Shown here: positions 8,637 through 17,967 of the stretch, one piece after another
Layout of the letters: every line of letters starts with the position of its first letter
How positions within the stretch are numbered: position 1 is the first letter of the stretch
DNA from: Io17-Chloro-G2 sp965226915
Lineage (GTDB): Bacteria; Chloroflexota; Dehalococcoidia; Lucifugimonadales; UBA3495
Reading direction: 5' to 3'
Assembly: GCA_965226915.1 (NCBI GenBank)
Contig: CBDDEJ010000006.1
Location: 62,001-126,000 of the forward strand
Length of the DNA stretch: 64,000 bases
The notes under the pieces: model-generated
The model's input: the letters and a program-made list of their open reading frames with translations, nothing else
Databases searched by the model: none
What the model was told of the DNA's origin: nothing
Made by a program: the position numbers and the translations under genes

Positions 8637-9818
8637 TCAGTCGTATGAGACCCGCGCCTGCTTGAAAGCGGCCTCGATGTCTTGGGCCATGGCCTCCACG
8701 TCGGCGCACACGGCATACCTAAGGTAGTTGGAGAAGTGGACGCCCACCAAGCCAGTCTCATCGATCATCTTGAAGTTGAAGTCTCTGCCGTCTCGAATCT
8801 TCTGACCAAATGCCTGGGTAGGAGCCAGCCAGAGTGTGAAAAAACCAGCCGCGGGGTCTAAGGCCAGACTCATTCCTTGGCGCGTCATGCTGTCGATCAA
8901 GCTTTTCAACCTTCGGCGGTACATATCGCAATATTCTTTGATACCCGCCTGGTCGTTCTGAAAAGCCGCATCCACTCCCGCAGCCATGGGCGCCACAAAC
9001 CCGGCGTCGGTCTTGCCCTTCACCTCTTTTATGTCCGCGATGAAATCTGGCGAGCCGACCATGGCGCCCACATGCCAGCCGGTGCCGTTGCCGATGAGTT
9101 TTGCCGCGGTAAACGCCTCGGCCCACGACAAGCCGGGGAAGTCCACCGCCACTTGAGATAGCGTGGCGCTCTCCGGTCCGTGGCTCAAGATTATGTAGGC
9201 CGCGTCATTGAACAGCCGGATATTCTCGTCGCTGAAGTATTGGCACAGTTCCCGCAGCCACCCCTCTTCAGCCACCTGCCCGGAAGGGTTGTGGGGGTAG
9301 TTCATCATAACCAGATCTGTGCCTTCCAGAATAGCGGTGGTTGGGAATCTGAAGGCGTTCTCCGGGTGCAAAGACAGGGCGTACTGGCTTGCCAGGGGAT
9401 GATATCCGCACCAGTCTTCGGGGATGGGATAGCCGGGGTCGGTCGTGGTGGCCACGGTGATTTCGTGCTGGGCGCATCCGCAGGCCAGGGGCATCAACCC
9501 CAGGACGGGTTTGATGCCGGGTATCGGCAGGTAGTCAACGTCCTCGCCGTCCAACGGCCTGGGGACATGCAATTCCACAAACCGTTTGGCAAAGCCGGGG
9601 ACTCCGGGGCTATCGTTGTATTGGTAGCAGTGCATGGCCTCGTCGCGGCTTTTCACGGCAAGGGCAGCCGCATCGCTGGCGCTCTGGAGCGCTGCTCCCT
9701 TGGGTTCCCCAATGGACAGATCCAGCAAGGCTACCCCTTTGCCCGTTGCCTCCTGCCGTTTGGCTCTAACTTCTTGTAAAACGTTGACGCCGCCTGCTGG
9801 CAACCTAGATCCGCGCAT
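8637..9818 (-). CDS. PLP-dependent aminotransferase class I/II
   Basis: A 393-residue fold-type I aminotransferase. MMNYPHNPSG gives the conserved Asn-Pro segment, LFNDAAYIIL holds the PLP-pyridine Asp, and AEAFTAAKLIGNGTGWHVG the Schiff-base lysine; RYAVCADV lies in the C-terminal region. It resembles LL-diaminopimelate aminotransferase/aspartate aminotransferase relatives. The acceptor and donor cannot be named. The lysine loop FTAAKLIGNGTGW departs from the common SFSKxxxxTGWR, so the substrate may be unusual. It is followed on the same strand, after 105 bp, by the arsM-like gene. Confidence 0.85.
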   Translation of the reverse strand: MRGSRLPAGGVNVLQEVRAKRQEATGKGVALLDLSIGEPKGAALQSASDAAALAVKSRDEAMHCYQYNDSPGVPGFAKRFVELHVPRPLDGEDVDYLPIPGIKPVLGLMPLACGCAQHEITVATTTDPGYPIPEDWCGYHPLASQYALSLHPENAFRFPTTAILEGTDLVMMNYPHNPSGQVAEEGWLRELCQYFSDENIRLFNDAAYIILSHGPESATLSQVAVDFPGLSWAEAFTAAKLIGNGTGWHVGAMVGSPDFIADIKEVKGKTDAGFVAPMAAGVDAAFQNDQAGIKEYCDMYRRRLKSLIDSMTRQGMSLALDPAAGFFTLWLAPTQAFGQKIRDGRDFNFKMIDETGLVGVHFSNYLRYAVCADVEAMAQDIEAAFKQARVSYD

Positions 9819-9941
9819 GGCTCAGCGCTCCTTTGTATTCGACGAACTTTCCCGAGCCGAGGCGCCGGCGCCGGAAGTTGCAAGATAACATGAAAATGGC
9901 TGTATTGAAATTTCTTGAGGAGGAGCCGGGTTCGGTCCGGG

Positions 9942-11174
9942 CTAGATCGCACCGTCCTCCCGGAGTCGCGCCACTTCATTTTTGCTCAAGCCTCCGATGT
10001 TGATAAGTATATCTTCGCTATCGGCTCCCAACGCAGGTGGGGTATTGACGGGCATCTCCACGCAGCCGGTGAGACGGATAGGGGTTTTCATGGAGCGAAA
10101 CCCGCCGCCAAATGTGTCGCCCGCGTCCACGAACATGCCCCGGGCTTCCATGTGGGGGCAATCGTCCAAATCGCCCATGGTCTGCACCATACCCATAGAG
10201 AACCCGCACTCGGTCAATCGGCGGCAAACCTCAGTCCTCGGAACCTCCTTGGACCATTGCTCTATGGCTAGGACTACCTGGCTGTAAAAGAAATCCGGCG
10301 TGGCTCCTCTGCCCACATACCTGGGGTCTTGTAGCAAGTCTTCCCGCCCCAACATACGCCAGAGGGCCTGCCAGCTCCTCTCGGGCCGGGCGCCGGCCAA
10401 GACCACCTGCCCATCCTTGGTCTGCAAAACTAGGCCTGCGCTGATGGCGCTTTCTGGGGCGGGAGGCCCATCATATCCGGTGGCCTGGTAGGCGGCCATG
10501 TTGCTCAAGGTGTGCACGGCCATGCATTCGTACATGGCCATGTCCACGTGTTGCCCATGCCCCGTTTTCCTCCTTGTTTCCAATGCCAAGACTATGGCCA
10601 AAGCCGTCCACAATCCGGGAACGGAATCTCCCACGTTCTCGCCCACCGACTGGGCCGGGCCATCGCCTGTTCCGGTTATGCCCATCCAGCCGCCCATGCC
10701 CTGGACGCAAAGGTTGTTGGCCGGCCAGCTTGAATATGGACCCTTCAAGTCCTCGTTACCTCCATATCCGGTGATGGTGGCGTAGATCAACCCTTGGTTT
10801 ATCTCCCGCAGGTGTTTGTACCCCAATCCAAGGCGTTCCAAAGCCCCAGGTCCCCAGTTGTCGATCAAAACATCGGAGGCGGCGGCCATTGTTTCAAATG
10901 CGGCCTTGCAAGTGGGATTGCGTAGGTCCATGGTGACGCTTTTCTTGTTGCGGTTAAGGCCCAAAAAGCGGGCGCTGATGCTTCGGCCATCGCCGCTTTG
11001 GATGAAGTCCCCCCTGCTCCGGTTCAACTCCCCGGTCTTGGGACGTTCGATCTTGATGACCTCTGCCCCCATGTCGGCCAGAATCAGAGAGCAAAATGGC
11101 CCCGCCACAATGTGAGTTGCGTCCAAAACCCGGATGCCTTCCAGGGGAAGGGGAAGCCTGTCCTTAGACTGCAC
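9942..11174 (-). CDS. CaiB/BaiF family CoA-transferase
   Basis: A complete 410-residue class III CoA-transferase. GIRVLDATHIVAGPFCSLILADMGAEVIKIE is the family hallmark at the N-terminus, with NRNKKSVTMDL, DVLIDNWGPGALERLGLGY and the GHGQHVDMAMYEC region that follows the catalytic part. It moves CoA between carboxylic acids through an aspartyl-CoA thioester. The substrate is unknown. It lies in a run of minus-strand catabolic genes, downstream of a terminator that ends the dienelactone-hydrolase transcription unit. Confidence 0.93.
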   Translation of the reverse strand: MQSKDRLPLPLEGIRVLDATHIVAGPFCSLILADMGAEVIKIERPKTGELNRSRGDFIQSGDGRSISARFLGLNRNKKSVTMDLRNPTCKAAFETMAAASDVLIDNWGPGALERLGLGYKHLREINQGLIYATITGYGGNEDLKGPYSSWPANNLCVQGMGGWMGITGTGDGPAQSVGENVGDSVPGLWTALAIVLALETRRKTGHGQHVDMAMYECMAVHTLSNMAAYQATGYDGPPAPESAISAGLVLQTKDGQVVLAGARPERSWQALWRMLGREDLLQDPRYVGRGATPDFFYSQVVLAIEQWSKEVPRTEVCRRLTECGFSMGMVQTMGDLDDCPHMEARGMFVDAGDTFGGGFRSMKTPIRLTGCVEMPVNTPPALGADSEDILINIGGLSKNEVARLREDGAI

Positions 11175-11220
11175 GATGATTCACCTTACATCGAAATTTG
11201 ATTATCCATATTGGCATAAG

Positions 11221-11259
11221 AAAAAAGACACAACCCCCGGTATGAACCGAGGGTTGTGT
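11221..11259 (-). terminator. rho-independent terminator
   Basis: On the minus strand ACACAACCC...GGGTTGTGT forms a 9-bp stem with additional CGG/CCG pairing inside, directly followed by a run of six T. It lies 64 bp after the stop codon of the dienelactone hydrolase gene at 11323 and would end that transcript before the CoA-transferase gene. Confidence 0.85.
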
Positions 11260-11322
11260 GATCTGACAGGACCATCCTTCCGCTAAGGTTGGCATGGCAT
11301 CATGGGCGCGCGCCGTTCGTAA

Positions 11323-12129
11323 CTAGGCGGGAATCGCGATGCGCTCCATCGATTGGCCGGCCTGCTGGCCGTTGGAACCGCCGCCCGAGCCCAGGTGCTT
11401 GGCGTAAAACGCAAGGACCTTTTCCCAGCCGTCGGTGGCGGGGAACTGACGGTAGCCGGGGCGGTCCACCGCGAAGAAGCCGTGGCCGGCGCCTTCGTAC
11501 ATGTGGAACGAATAGGTCTTATTGTGCTTCTTCAGTTCTTCTTCGGTCGTGGCCACGTCGGCCGGCGATGGCCTGGCGTCATCTTCGCCGAACAAGCCTA
11601 GCAGCGGGCAATTTATGCCGGACGTGAAGTCGATGGGAGCCACGGGCTGCCGTTCCGTCAATTGATCGGCGGAGGCGGTGACGCCACCTCCCCAGCAGTC
11701 CACCGCGGCATCGATTCCAGAGAGGGTGCCAGCGGCCAGGTAAACCTGGCGGCCACCGGAGCAGAAACCGATGATTCCGACTTTTCCGTTGCAATAGGGC
11801 AGAGTGCGGAGATGGGCGATGGCCGCCGCGACATCACCCATGGTCCGTGCATCGGGCATCCCGCCGGCAGCCGCTACGCTGGCGCTGTTTTCCTGGGGCG
11901 TGGACTTGCCTTCCCGGAAGTGCAGGTTGGGCGAGATGGCAGCATATCCGTTGTAAGCCAGCTTAGTGGCCATGGCCTTTGACGCTTCGTCCCATCCGGG
12001 CATGTGGTGAATAAGCACCACTCCGGGCACCGGACCGGAACCCAATGGGCGGGCCAAGAATGCGTCGATTTGGTCTCCTTCATGTCCGTTGATGTTGACT
12101 GTCTCCGCGATCAGACCTTGATAAGCCAT
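11323..12129 (-). CDS. dienelactone hydrolase family protein
   Basis: An alpha/beta-hydrolase of 268 residues. The triad of dienelactone hydrolases is visible: nucleophile Cys in GIIGFCSGGR, Asp in LFGEDDARPS and His in YEGAGHGFF. Start ATG at 12129 is chosen over the in-frame ATG at 12141 because GGAGG lies five bases upstream of it. It is the last of three related hydrolase genes on the minus strand and differs most from the other two. It may hydrolyse lactones or small esters; DLH-fold proteins also act on many other substrates. Confidence 0.88.
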   Translation of the reverse strand: MAYQGLIAETVNINGHEGDQIDAFLARPLGSGPVPGVVLIHHMPGWDEASKAMATKLAYNGYAAISPNLHFREGKSTPQENSASVAAAGGMPDARTMGDVAAAIAHLRTLPYCNGKVGIIGFCSGGRQVYLAAGTLSGIDAAVDCWGGGVTASADQLTERQPVAPIDFTSGINCPLLGLFGEDDARPSPADVATTEEELKKHNKTYSFHMYEGAGHGFFAVDRPGYRQFPATDGWEKVLAFYAKHLGSGGGSNGQQAGQSMERIAIPA

Positions 12130-12286
12130 GTCAGCCTCCATACCTTCATAAAATTGTTTTGGTTAGCCCCTGCCACGAGCAGGGCCAGCTTGGCGACAAC
12201 ATACTACCCGCAGGCTGGAGTGTCAACCAGAACGTGCCTGTGGGACCATAGGGCTGGACGGCATTCGGGAGCCGGTCGGCGTTGGA

Positions 12287-13012
12287 TCATCCGGTTGCCG
12301 GAACGCCTTTCAAGTGGGCCGCGAAAAAATCCAAAGTGCGGGGCCAGGAAACCTCCGCCGACTCCCTATGGTATCGGGCCCCCGTATGGTCGGCAAAGGC
12401 GTGGTCCGCGTGGGGGTAGACGTAGAACTGGTGGGGTTTGCCCAGCGTGGTCAACTCGTCATCCAGCACCCTCATGTCGTCTTGGGACGGGTTGGCGTCA
12501 ATCTCGCCGAAATGGAACAAGATGGGGCAGTTGATGCCGCTGGCCAGCTCAAACGGGCTCTTTTCCGCATCGCCCCGAATCACCATGAGGTTGCCCCCGT
12601 AATAGGGCGCCGCCGCCTTGAAATTCGGGTTGACCGCTGCCGCCAGCCAGGTGATCCGGCCGCCCATGCAGAAGCCGGTTATGCCGATGCGCTGCCTGTC
12701 GATGGCCGAATGAGCCAGCATGAATTCAACGGTGGCGTTCACGTCGTCGATGACTTCCGGGTCTTTCAACGACCCAGCCTTGGCGATTCCGTCGGTCAGA
12801 TTGGGGTCGGTTATCCGGTGAAACAGGTCGGGGCAAACGGCGGCGTAACCCTCGCCCGCGAGTTTATCCGCGATGCCCTGGGTGAATTCTGCCACGCCAC
12901 CGGCGGGGTGGATGACCAACACCGCCGGAAATGGTCCGGATCCGCTGGGTACGCTGGCATACAAGTCCATGTCCTGGCCGGAAACCTGAATCTTCTCCCA
13001 AAATGACGGCAT
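12287..13012 (-). CDS. dienelactone hydrolase family protein
   Basis: A 241-residue DLH-fold hydrolase. Cys nucleophile in GITGFCMGGRITW, Asp in FHFGEIDANPSQDDM and His in YPHADHAFADH make up the triad. It is closely related to the gene just upstream (13058-13768): the shared pattern MPSF...DMDLYASVPSGSGPFPAV suggests a tandem duplication. It is preceded by GAGAGGGATC before the ATG at 13012. Carboxymethylenebutenolidase activity is possible but unproven. Confidence 0.9.
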   Translation of the reverse strand: MPSFWEKIQVSGQDMDLYASVPSGSGPFPAVLVIHPAGGVAEFTQGIADKLAGEGYAAVCPDLFHRITDPNLTDGIAKAGSLKDPEVIDDVNATVEFMLAHSAIDRQRIGITGFCMGGRITWLAAAVNPNFKAAAPYYGGNLMVIRGDAEKSPFELASGINCPILFHFGEIDANPSQDDMRVLDDELTTLGKPHQFYVYPHADHAFADHTGARYHRESAEVSWPRTLDFFAAHLKGVPATG

Positions 13013-13057
13013 GATCCCTCTCCATTAACTAGCAGTTTCAGCTGGCTAACTGGGATC

Positions 13058-13768
13058 TCACTTCAGATGTTTGTTGAAAAATTCGAGGGTCCTGGGCCAG
13101 GCCTGATTGGCCGATGCTACGTGATGGCGCTCCTCGTTGGTGTGGTCCATGAACGCGTGACCGGCGCCTTCGTAGTTGAAGAACTGATAATCCTTGCCCA
13201 GCCGCTTCAACTCGGCGTCCAGCTTGACCCGGTCGTCGGGCGACGGGTCGCCGTCCAAATCGCCGAAGTGGAACATCATTGGGCAGTTGATGTTAGCGGT
13301 CATGGAGAAGGGTGTCTCTCCGGGGCCCCAATTGCCCATGATGTTGACACCGTAGAAGGGCACGGTGCATTTGAAGATGGGGTTGGCAGCGGCCATCAGC
13401 CAGGCAATCCGGCCGCCCATGCAGAAACCGGTGAGGCCGATGCGGTCGTTGTCGATGGCCGAGTTGGCGGTCAGGAAGTCCACGGCGGCGTTCATGTCGG
13501 CGATGATGTCGGAATCACGAAGATGTCCCAAACGGTCCAAGCGCGGGCCGTCCATCACCTCTTTGGAATAGCGGTGGAACAGGTCGGGCACCACGGCCAC
13601 GTATCCTTCTTCGGCCAAACGGTCAGCCATGTCGCGATCGAAATCATCCAGGCCGCCCACGTGAAATGCAATCACGACGGCCGGATGGGGCCCTGAGCCT
13701 GAGGGAAGCGCGGCGTACATGTCCATCTCGCTGCCGCCCACGTTAAGCTTGTCGGTAAAACTAGGCAT
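13058..13768 (-). CDS. dienelactone hydrolase family protein
   Basis: A 236-residue DLH-fold hydrolase, first gene of the three on this strand. Triad: Cys in GLTGFCMGGRIAW, Asp in FHFGDLDGDPSPDDR, His in YEGAGHAFMDH. The beginning (MPSFTDKLNVGGSEMDMYAALPSGSGPHPAV) aligns with the next gene at 12287-13012. Ribosome binding site AAGAAGGTGAATCACC precedes the ATG. Likely cytosolic, acting on lactones or esters formed in ring or side-chain breakdown. Confidence 0.9.
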   Translation of the reverse strand: MPSFTDKLNVGGSEMDMYAALPSGSGPHPAVVIAFHVGGLDDFDRDMADRLAEEGYVAVVPDLFHRYSKEVMDGPRLDRLGHLRDSDIIADMNAAVDFLTANSAIDNDRIGLTGFCMGGRIAWLMAAANPIFKCTVPFYGVNIMGNWGPGETPFSMTANINCPMMFHFGDLDGDPSPDDRVKLDAELKRLGKDYQFFNYEGAGHAFMDHTNEERHHVASANQAWPRTLEFFNKHLK

Positions 13769-13839
13769 GGTGATTCACCTTCTTTTTCGGCATTGGAGCC
13801 GGATTTCGGGATTCTACCAGAATCGGTTGCAGAGGCGTT

Positions 13840-15177
13840 CTACGAGGTGACACCTTCGGCCCGGACAGCCGCTAAGGTGCTCTCAAAGACATCCAGGGTG
13901 CGGTCAATCTCGGCCTCGGTGTGGGTAGCCGACACCAGGAAGGCGTCGCGGCCCATAATGTCTACTCCCTGGTTTTGCATACCCAGCTTTAGCTGGGTGA
14001 CCGCTGGCGAGGCCACCGCCCGTTTTATCTCCGAGTGGGGCATGGTGCATATCTCACGGCCGCAATCGCAGTCGGCCAGCACGATGTGGATCATGGAAGC
14101 TATTCCATGGGCGTGGCCCGCGTACTCCAGCTTGCCGAAGATCTCGTTGAGGCCGTCTTTGGGACGTTGCGCCATTGCGTCGGCTTGGGAGTTGATCGGT
14201 TGGCTGGCGATCATCTCTAAACAAGTGGCCCCTGCTACGGCGCTGATGGGGTTGGCGTTGAAAGTGCCGGGGTGATATACCCTGTGCTGGTTGTCCCACT
14301 CCGGGTCTCCCCGGTGGGAGATCATGTCCACGATCTCCGCCTTCCCGCCCACGGCGCGTCCCGGAAGCGCGCCGGCCACGATCTTGGCCAGGGTGGTAAG
14401 GTCGGGCGACACGCCGTAGCGCTCTTGGCAGCCGCCGGGTGACGCCCTGAACCCGGTTACGACCTCGTCGAATATCAACACCACTCCATACTGCTCCGTA
14501 AGCTGGCGCAGCCCTTTGAGATAGGCCGGCACGTCAAATGGCAGTTGGCCGTAGTGGGCGCCGGTGGGCTCCAGGATCATCGCCGCGATTTCCGGGTCGC
14601 GCTTTAGGGTGTCCTCAACGGCGGCTAGGTCTCCCGGCGGGAGCACCACCATGGAGCCCCAACTCGCTTCCGGAACTCCAGGGGCGAAACGGTCGGATCC
14701 GGCCATGGCATAGTCGTGCCAGCCATGGCAGTGGTCCTGGAGTTTGATCACCTTGTCTTTGCCGGTGTAGGCACGGGCCAGGCGCATTGCCATCAGCGTC
14801 GCTTCGGTCCCTGAGCTGTGAAACCGCACCCGCTCGATGGAAGGCATCAGCGCCATGATGGCTTTGGCCCAGCGTATCTCTTCGTCGGTTGACGCCCCCA
14901 GATGCGTGCCTCGGGACATCTGTGCAACCACGGCCGACACTATCGCCGGATTGGAATGTCCCAATAGAAGCGCGCCATGGCCGGAAACGTAATCTATGTA
15001 TTCGTGGCCGTCCACGTCCCATTTTTTGGGCCCGGCGCCGTGGGTCATGTATAGCGGAAAAGGTTGAGCGTAACGGTTATCGTGGGTGACGCCGCTGGGG
15101 AATAGGCGGACAGCCTCGGCGTACCGTTGAGCCGAGCCGGGATGTTTGGCTATGTATTCGTCCAAAATGGCGGTCAT
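13840..15177 (-). CDS. class III aminotransferase (glutamate-1-semialdehyde aminomutase-like)
   Basis: A complete 445-residue PLP enzyme. VRFHSSGTEATLMAMRLARAYTG and DHCHGWHDYAMAG are the glutamate-1-semialdehyde-aminomutase-like blocks; LIFDEVVTGFR holds the PLP-binding Asp; the Schiff-base lysine is in TTLAKIVAGALPGRAVGG; HPGTFNANPIS follows. The gene sits among catabolic genes rather than haem genes, so it may be an amino-acid or beta-amino-acid transaminase or mutase rather than a true HemL. No haem neighbour is present. Confidence 0.85.
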   Translation of the reverse strand: MTAILDEYIAKHPGSAQRYAEAVRLFPSGVTHDNRYAQPFPLYMTHGAGPKKWDVDGHEYIDYVSGHGALLLGHSNPAIVSAVVAQMSRGTHLGASTDEEIRWAKAIMALMPSIERVRFHSSGTEATLMAMRLARAYTGKDKVIKLQDHCHGWHDYAMAGSDRFAPGVPEASWGSMVVLPPGDLAAVEDTLKRDPEIAAMILEPTGAHYGQLPFDVPAYLKGLRQLTEQYGVVLIFDEVVTGFRASPGGCQERYGVSPDLTTLAKIVAGALPGRAVGGKAEIVDMISHRGDPEWDNQHRVYHPGTFNANPISAVAGATCLEMIASQPINSQADAMAQRPKDGLNEIFGKLEYAGHAHGIASMIHIVLADCDCGREICTMPHSEIKRAVASPAVTQLKLGMQNQGVDIMGRDAFLVSATHTEAEIDRTLDVFESTLAAVRAEGVTS

Positions 15178-15281
15178 GGAGTCTCCTTGGGCCTTTAGCT
15201 ATCAGCCTTCAGCGGTCAGCATTCAGATTTTTGGTTATTCTAGCGGCTTGGCGGAGCATTCGCTATGCCGGTTATTTTGTA

Positions 15282-16591
15282 TCACGCCGCCTCTGGGGTC
15301 GCAGCTTTGGTCAACTCTGGGGGCTTTCGCACCAATACAAAGCACATACAGGCCCCGGCTGAGATTGCTATCGCCGGGATCAATGCCCAATCAAAGTTGC
15401 CGAAATGGTCGAAAACCCAACCGGCGTAGACCGGCGCGACGATCAAAGCCCAACTGTGGGAAAAGGTGAATATACCCCGGAGGCTGGCGAACTTATCGCG
15501 GCCGAAATACTCACCCAAGGCTGTCCAAACGATGACACCGGCGCCGTCGCCCATCCCTTCGAAAAGCACGAATATCATGATCAACACGACTCCGGCGCCC
15601 GACCACGTGCCGAAAAGCAACGATACGAACGCCACCACCTCCATGGCCAGGGTCGCTGACAAAATCAACGACTTTGGAATCTTGTCGCCAAGGTATCCCA
15701 TTACCATCCTGGAGGCGAAATTGGCGCCGAACATCATCCCTGCCAAATTGGCCGCTGTCTGGAGGCCCATACCTTTGCTTTGCAGCAGCGGAATCAGGCT
15801 CACCAATATTCCCATCGCCGCGAGTTGTCTTAGGCCTGCTCCCACCAACAGGAGCCAATATGCCCTGGTGTGGAGGGCTTCCTTCACCGTGTAATCTCGT
15901 ATCTCCAGGGCCACGCGGCCTCCGCCGCCCACTCCGGAAAGGGTCGCAACGGGAGGGGTCAAATCGCCGTCGGGCAGCAACCCCATGTCTTCTGGGCGGT
16001 TTCGGAAGAATCTGGTGAGGGGCAAAACTCCAAATAAGTAGGCGAATCCAGCCATGGTCATCGCCCAACGCCAGCTGAAGTGGATTATGATCAGCGACAT
16101 GACCGGCACAGGACCAGTCCACCCAACGACGCCATAGCCGCCAAGGTGGATATGGCCAGAGACCGGCGGCGGCGGAACCATTGATTCAACCCGGCGAACA
16201 TGGCGTGTTGAAAGGCCACACTGTTCCCCAGGGATATGATCCCCAGGTAGACCATGGCGAAACTCAAATAGCTGTGGACGAACCGGGCGAAGATGAAATA
16301 GCCAGCGGCAAAGATAATTATGCTGGGAACGAACAATGCGCGGTTGCCGAACTTGTCTATGGCCCACCCGGCCAACGGGCCCTCCAGACCGCCCTCGGCC
16401 CTGGCCACCGAGAACACTAGATTGGTCTGGGCTTGGGTCAGACCCAGCGAGTCGCGCACAGCAGGAACAAACACGGTGAAGCCGCGAAAGAATATCCCGC
16501 TGGAGAAAAAGGCCATCGCCGAGCATATGCCGACCATCCACCAGCCGTAATAGACCTGTGATCGGCTTGATCTTGAGTCGGGTTGATTCAA
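15282..16591 (-). pseudogene. MFS transporter, single frameshift
   Basis: A major facilitator with ~12 predicted membrane segments, ~435 residues if repaired. The N-terminal half (YYGWWMVGICSAMAFFSSG, GWAIDKFGNRALFVPS) runs from ATG 16591 to about 16110. The C-terminal half (from about SLIIIHFSWRWAM to the stop at 15282) is in another frame. One base appears lost near 16118: restoring CTGGTG for CTGTG gives GGLVLVPVMSLIII. The family resembles the OFA/monocarboxylate-type MFS. It probably takes up organic acids for the catabolic genes around it. Sequencing error is as likely as true inactivation. Confidence 0.75.
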
Positions 16592-16851
16592 GGCTTCACT
16601 GCTTCGTAATTGGTATCAACGGATCGGCGCCACTTGGCGCCTCCAGTATTGGGGCCGGTCAAGGATAGCTGGTAATCGCAACCGAGGCAACGGTTTCTAT
16701 TATTTTATGGTTGACCGATGTCAATTCCCGGCGTGCGTTCCTATCCCGAGACAAGACATAGCTGACGACGCCCACCGTGGAGAGTAAGATTGGCCTGTAC
16801 GAATCGGCGATTCCTAGCGGTCTGTTGATCTAGTTTGACTCGGAGCAGCCA

Positions 16852-17922
16852 GTGGCCCAGATACTCCATGCCGATCTTGACGCCTTCTACGCTTCGGTGG
16901 AGCAGTTGGAAAACCCCGAGCTTCGGGGCAAACCCGTGCTGGTGGGCGGGAGTCCCGAGGGCCGGGGCGTGGTGGCGACCGCGTCATACGAAGCCAGGGT
17001 ATTTGGGGTTCATTCGGCCATGCCCATGAAAACGGCGGTTAGATTGTGCCCCCAGGGAATCGTAGTACATCCTCGATTCGACCGCTACCGGGAGTTTTCC
17101 AATCGAGTCAAAGAAATATTCCGGAGCATTACGCCCCTGGTGGAGCCCCTTTCGTTGGACGAGGCGTATTTAGACATCACCGGATTGGCCGAAGAAGGCA
17201 AGCTGCCATTGGCGGTGGCATTGGACCTGAAACGCCGGGTCAATCAGGAGACGGGCTTAACCATCTCGGTGGGCGCCGGGACCTGCAAATCCGTGGCTAA
17301 GATCGCCTCTGACCTGCACAAGCCCGACGGTCTGGTGGTTGTGGAAAGCGGGGACGAAGCGCGGTTCTTGGCCCCGCTCGCAGTGGGTAAATTGTGGGGG
17401 GTCGGTCCAAAGACCGTTGAGAAGTTGAGGCGCGGCGGCATCGAAACCATCGGCCAACTAGCGCAGCAACCGGAGGGCTGGTTTCAGCGCCAATTCGGAA
17501 AACGGGCTCAAAGCATCCGGGACAAATCTCTGGGAATGAACCACGACCCGGTCCAGACCCAGCGCGAAACAAAATCCGTCAGCTCGGAGAACACCTTTTC
17601 CACCGACCTGGCGGACCAGGCGCTGCTGAAATCCGAACTAGACCAGTTGGCGTCCCACGTCGCCGATCGGGTGGAACGCCACGGTTTTAAGGGACGCACG
17701 GTCACCGTGAAAGCCCGGTTGGCCGACTTCACCACCTTCACCCGGCAGACCACCCTGGATGCCGGCACCGATTCCGCGTCGGTGATTCAAGAGACCGCCT
17801 GGCGCTTGTTCTCTCATGAGTTAACGCCTGGCCGCAGCTTCCGGCTTTTGGGGGTGGGCCTCTCAGGGTTCGCCGAGCCGGACCAGCCGTTGGAGTACCA
17901 ACTGCTGCTGCTGCGGGATTAA
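16852..17922 (+). CDS. dinB: DNA polymerase IV
   Basis: A 356-residue Y-family translesion polymerase. Catalytic motif I is HADLDAFYASVEQ (first Asp pair) and motif III is LSLDEAYLD, supplying Asp-Glu. The helix-hairpin-helix thumb (LWGVGPKTVEKLRRGGIETIGQLA) and the little-finger domain with SVSSENTF follow. Translation starts at GTG 16852, which puts the metal-binding Asp close to the N-terminus, as usual in this family. It copies damaged DNA with low fidelity. It stands alone and is convergent with cofE. Confidence 0.95.
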   Translation: MAQILHADLDAFYASVEQLENPELRGKPVLVGGSPEGRGVVATASYEARVFGVHSAMPMKTAVRLCPQGIVVHPRFDRYREFSNRVKEIFRSITPLVEPLSLDEAYLDITGLAEEGKLPLAVALDLKRRVNQETGLTISVGAGTCKSVAKIASDLHKPDGLVVVESGDEARFLAPLAVGKLWGVGPKTVEKLRRGGIETIGQLAQQPEGWFQRQFGKRAQSIRDKSLGMNHDPVQTQRETKSVSSENTFSTDLADQALLKSELDQLASHVADRVERHGFKGRTVTVKARLADFTTFTRQTTLDAGTDSASVIQETAWRLFSHELTPGRSFRLLGVGLSGFAEPDQPLEYQLLLLRD

Positions 17923-17938
17923 GGGGAGATTTGAAGAG

Positions 17939-17959
17939 AGCCGCAATAAACTCGCGGCT
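17939..17959. terminator. possible hairpin terminator between dinB and cofE
   Basis: AGCCGC...GCGGCT gives a 6-bp stem 17 bp after the dinB stop, between convergent genes. There is no clear T-run, so it is a weak candidate. Confidence 0.35.
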
Positions 17960-17967
17960 TGAGCCCG

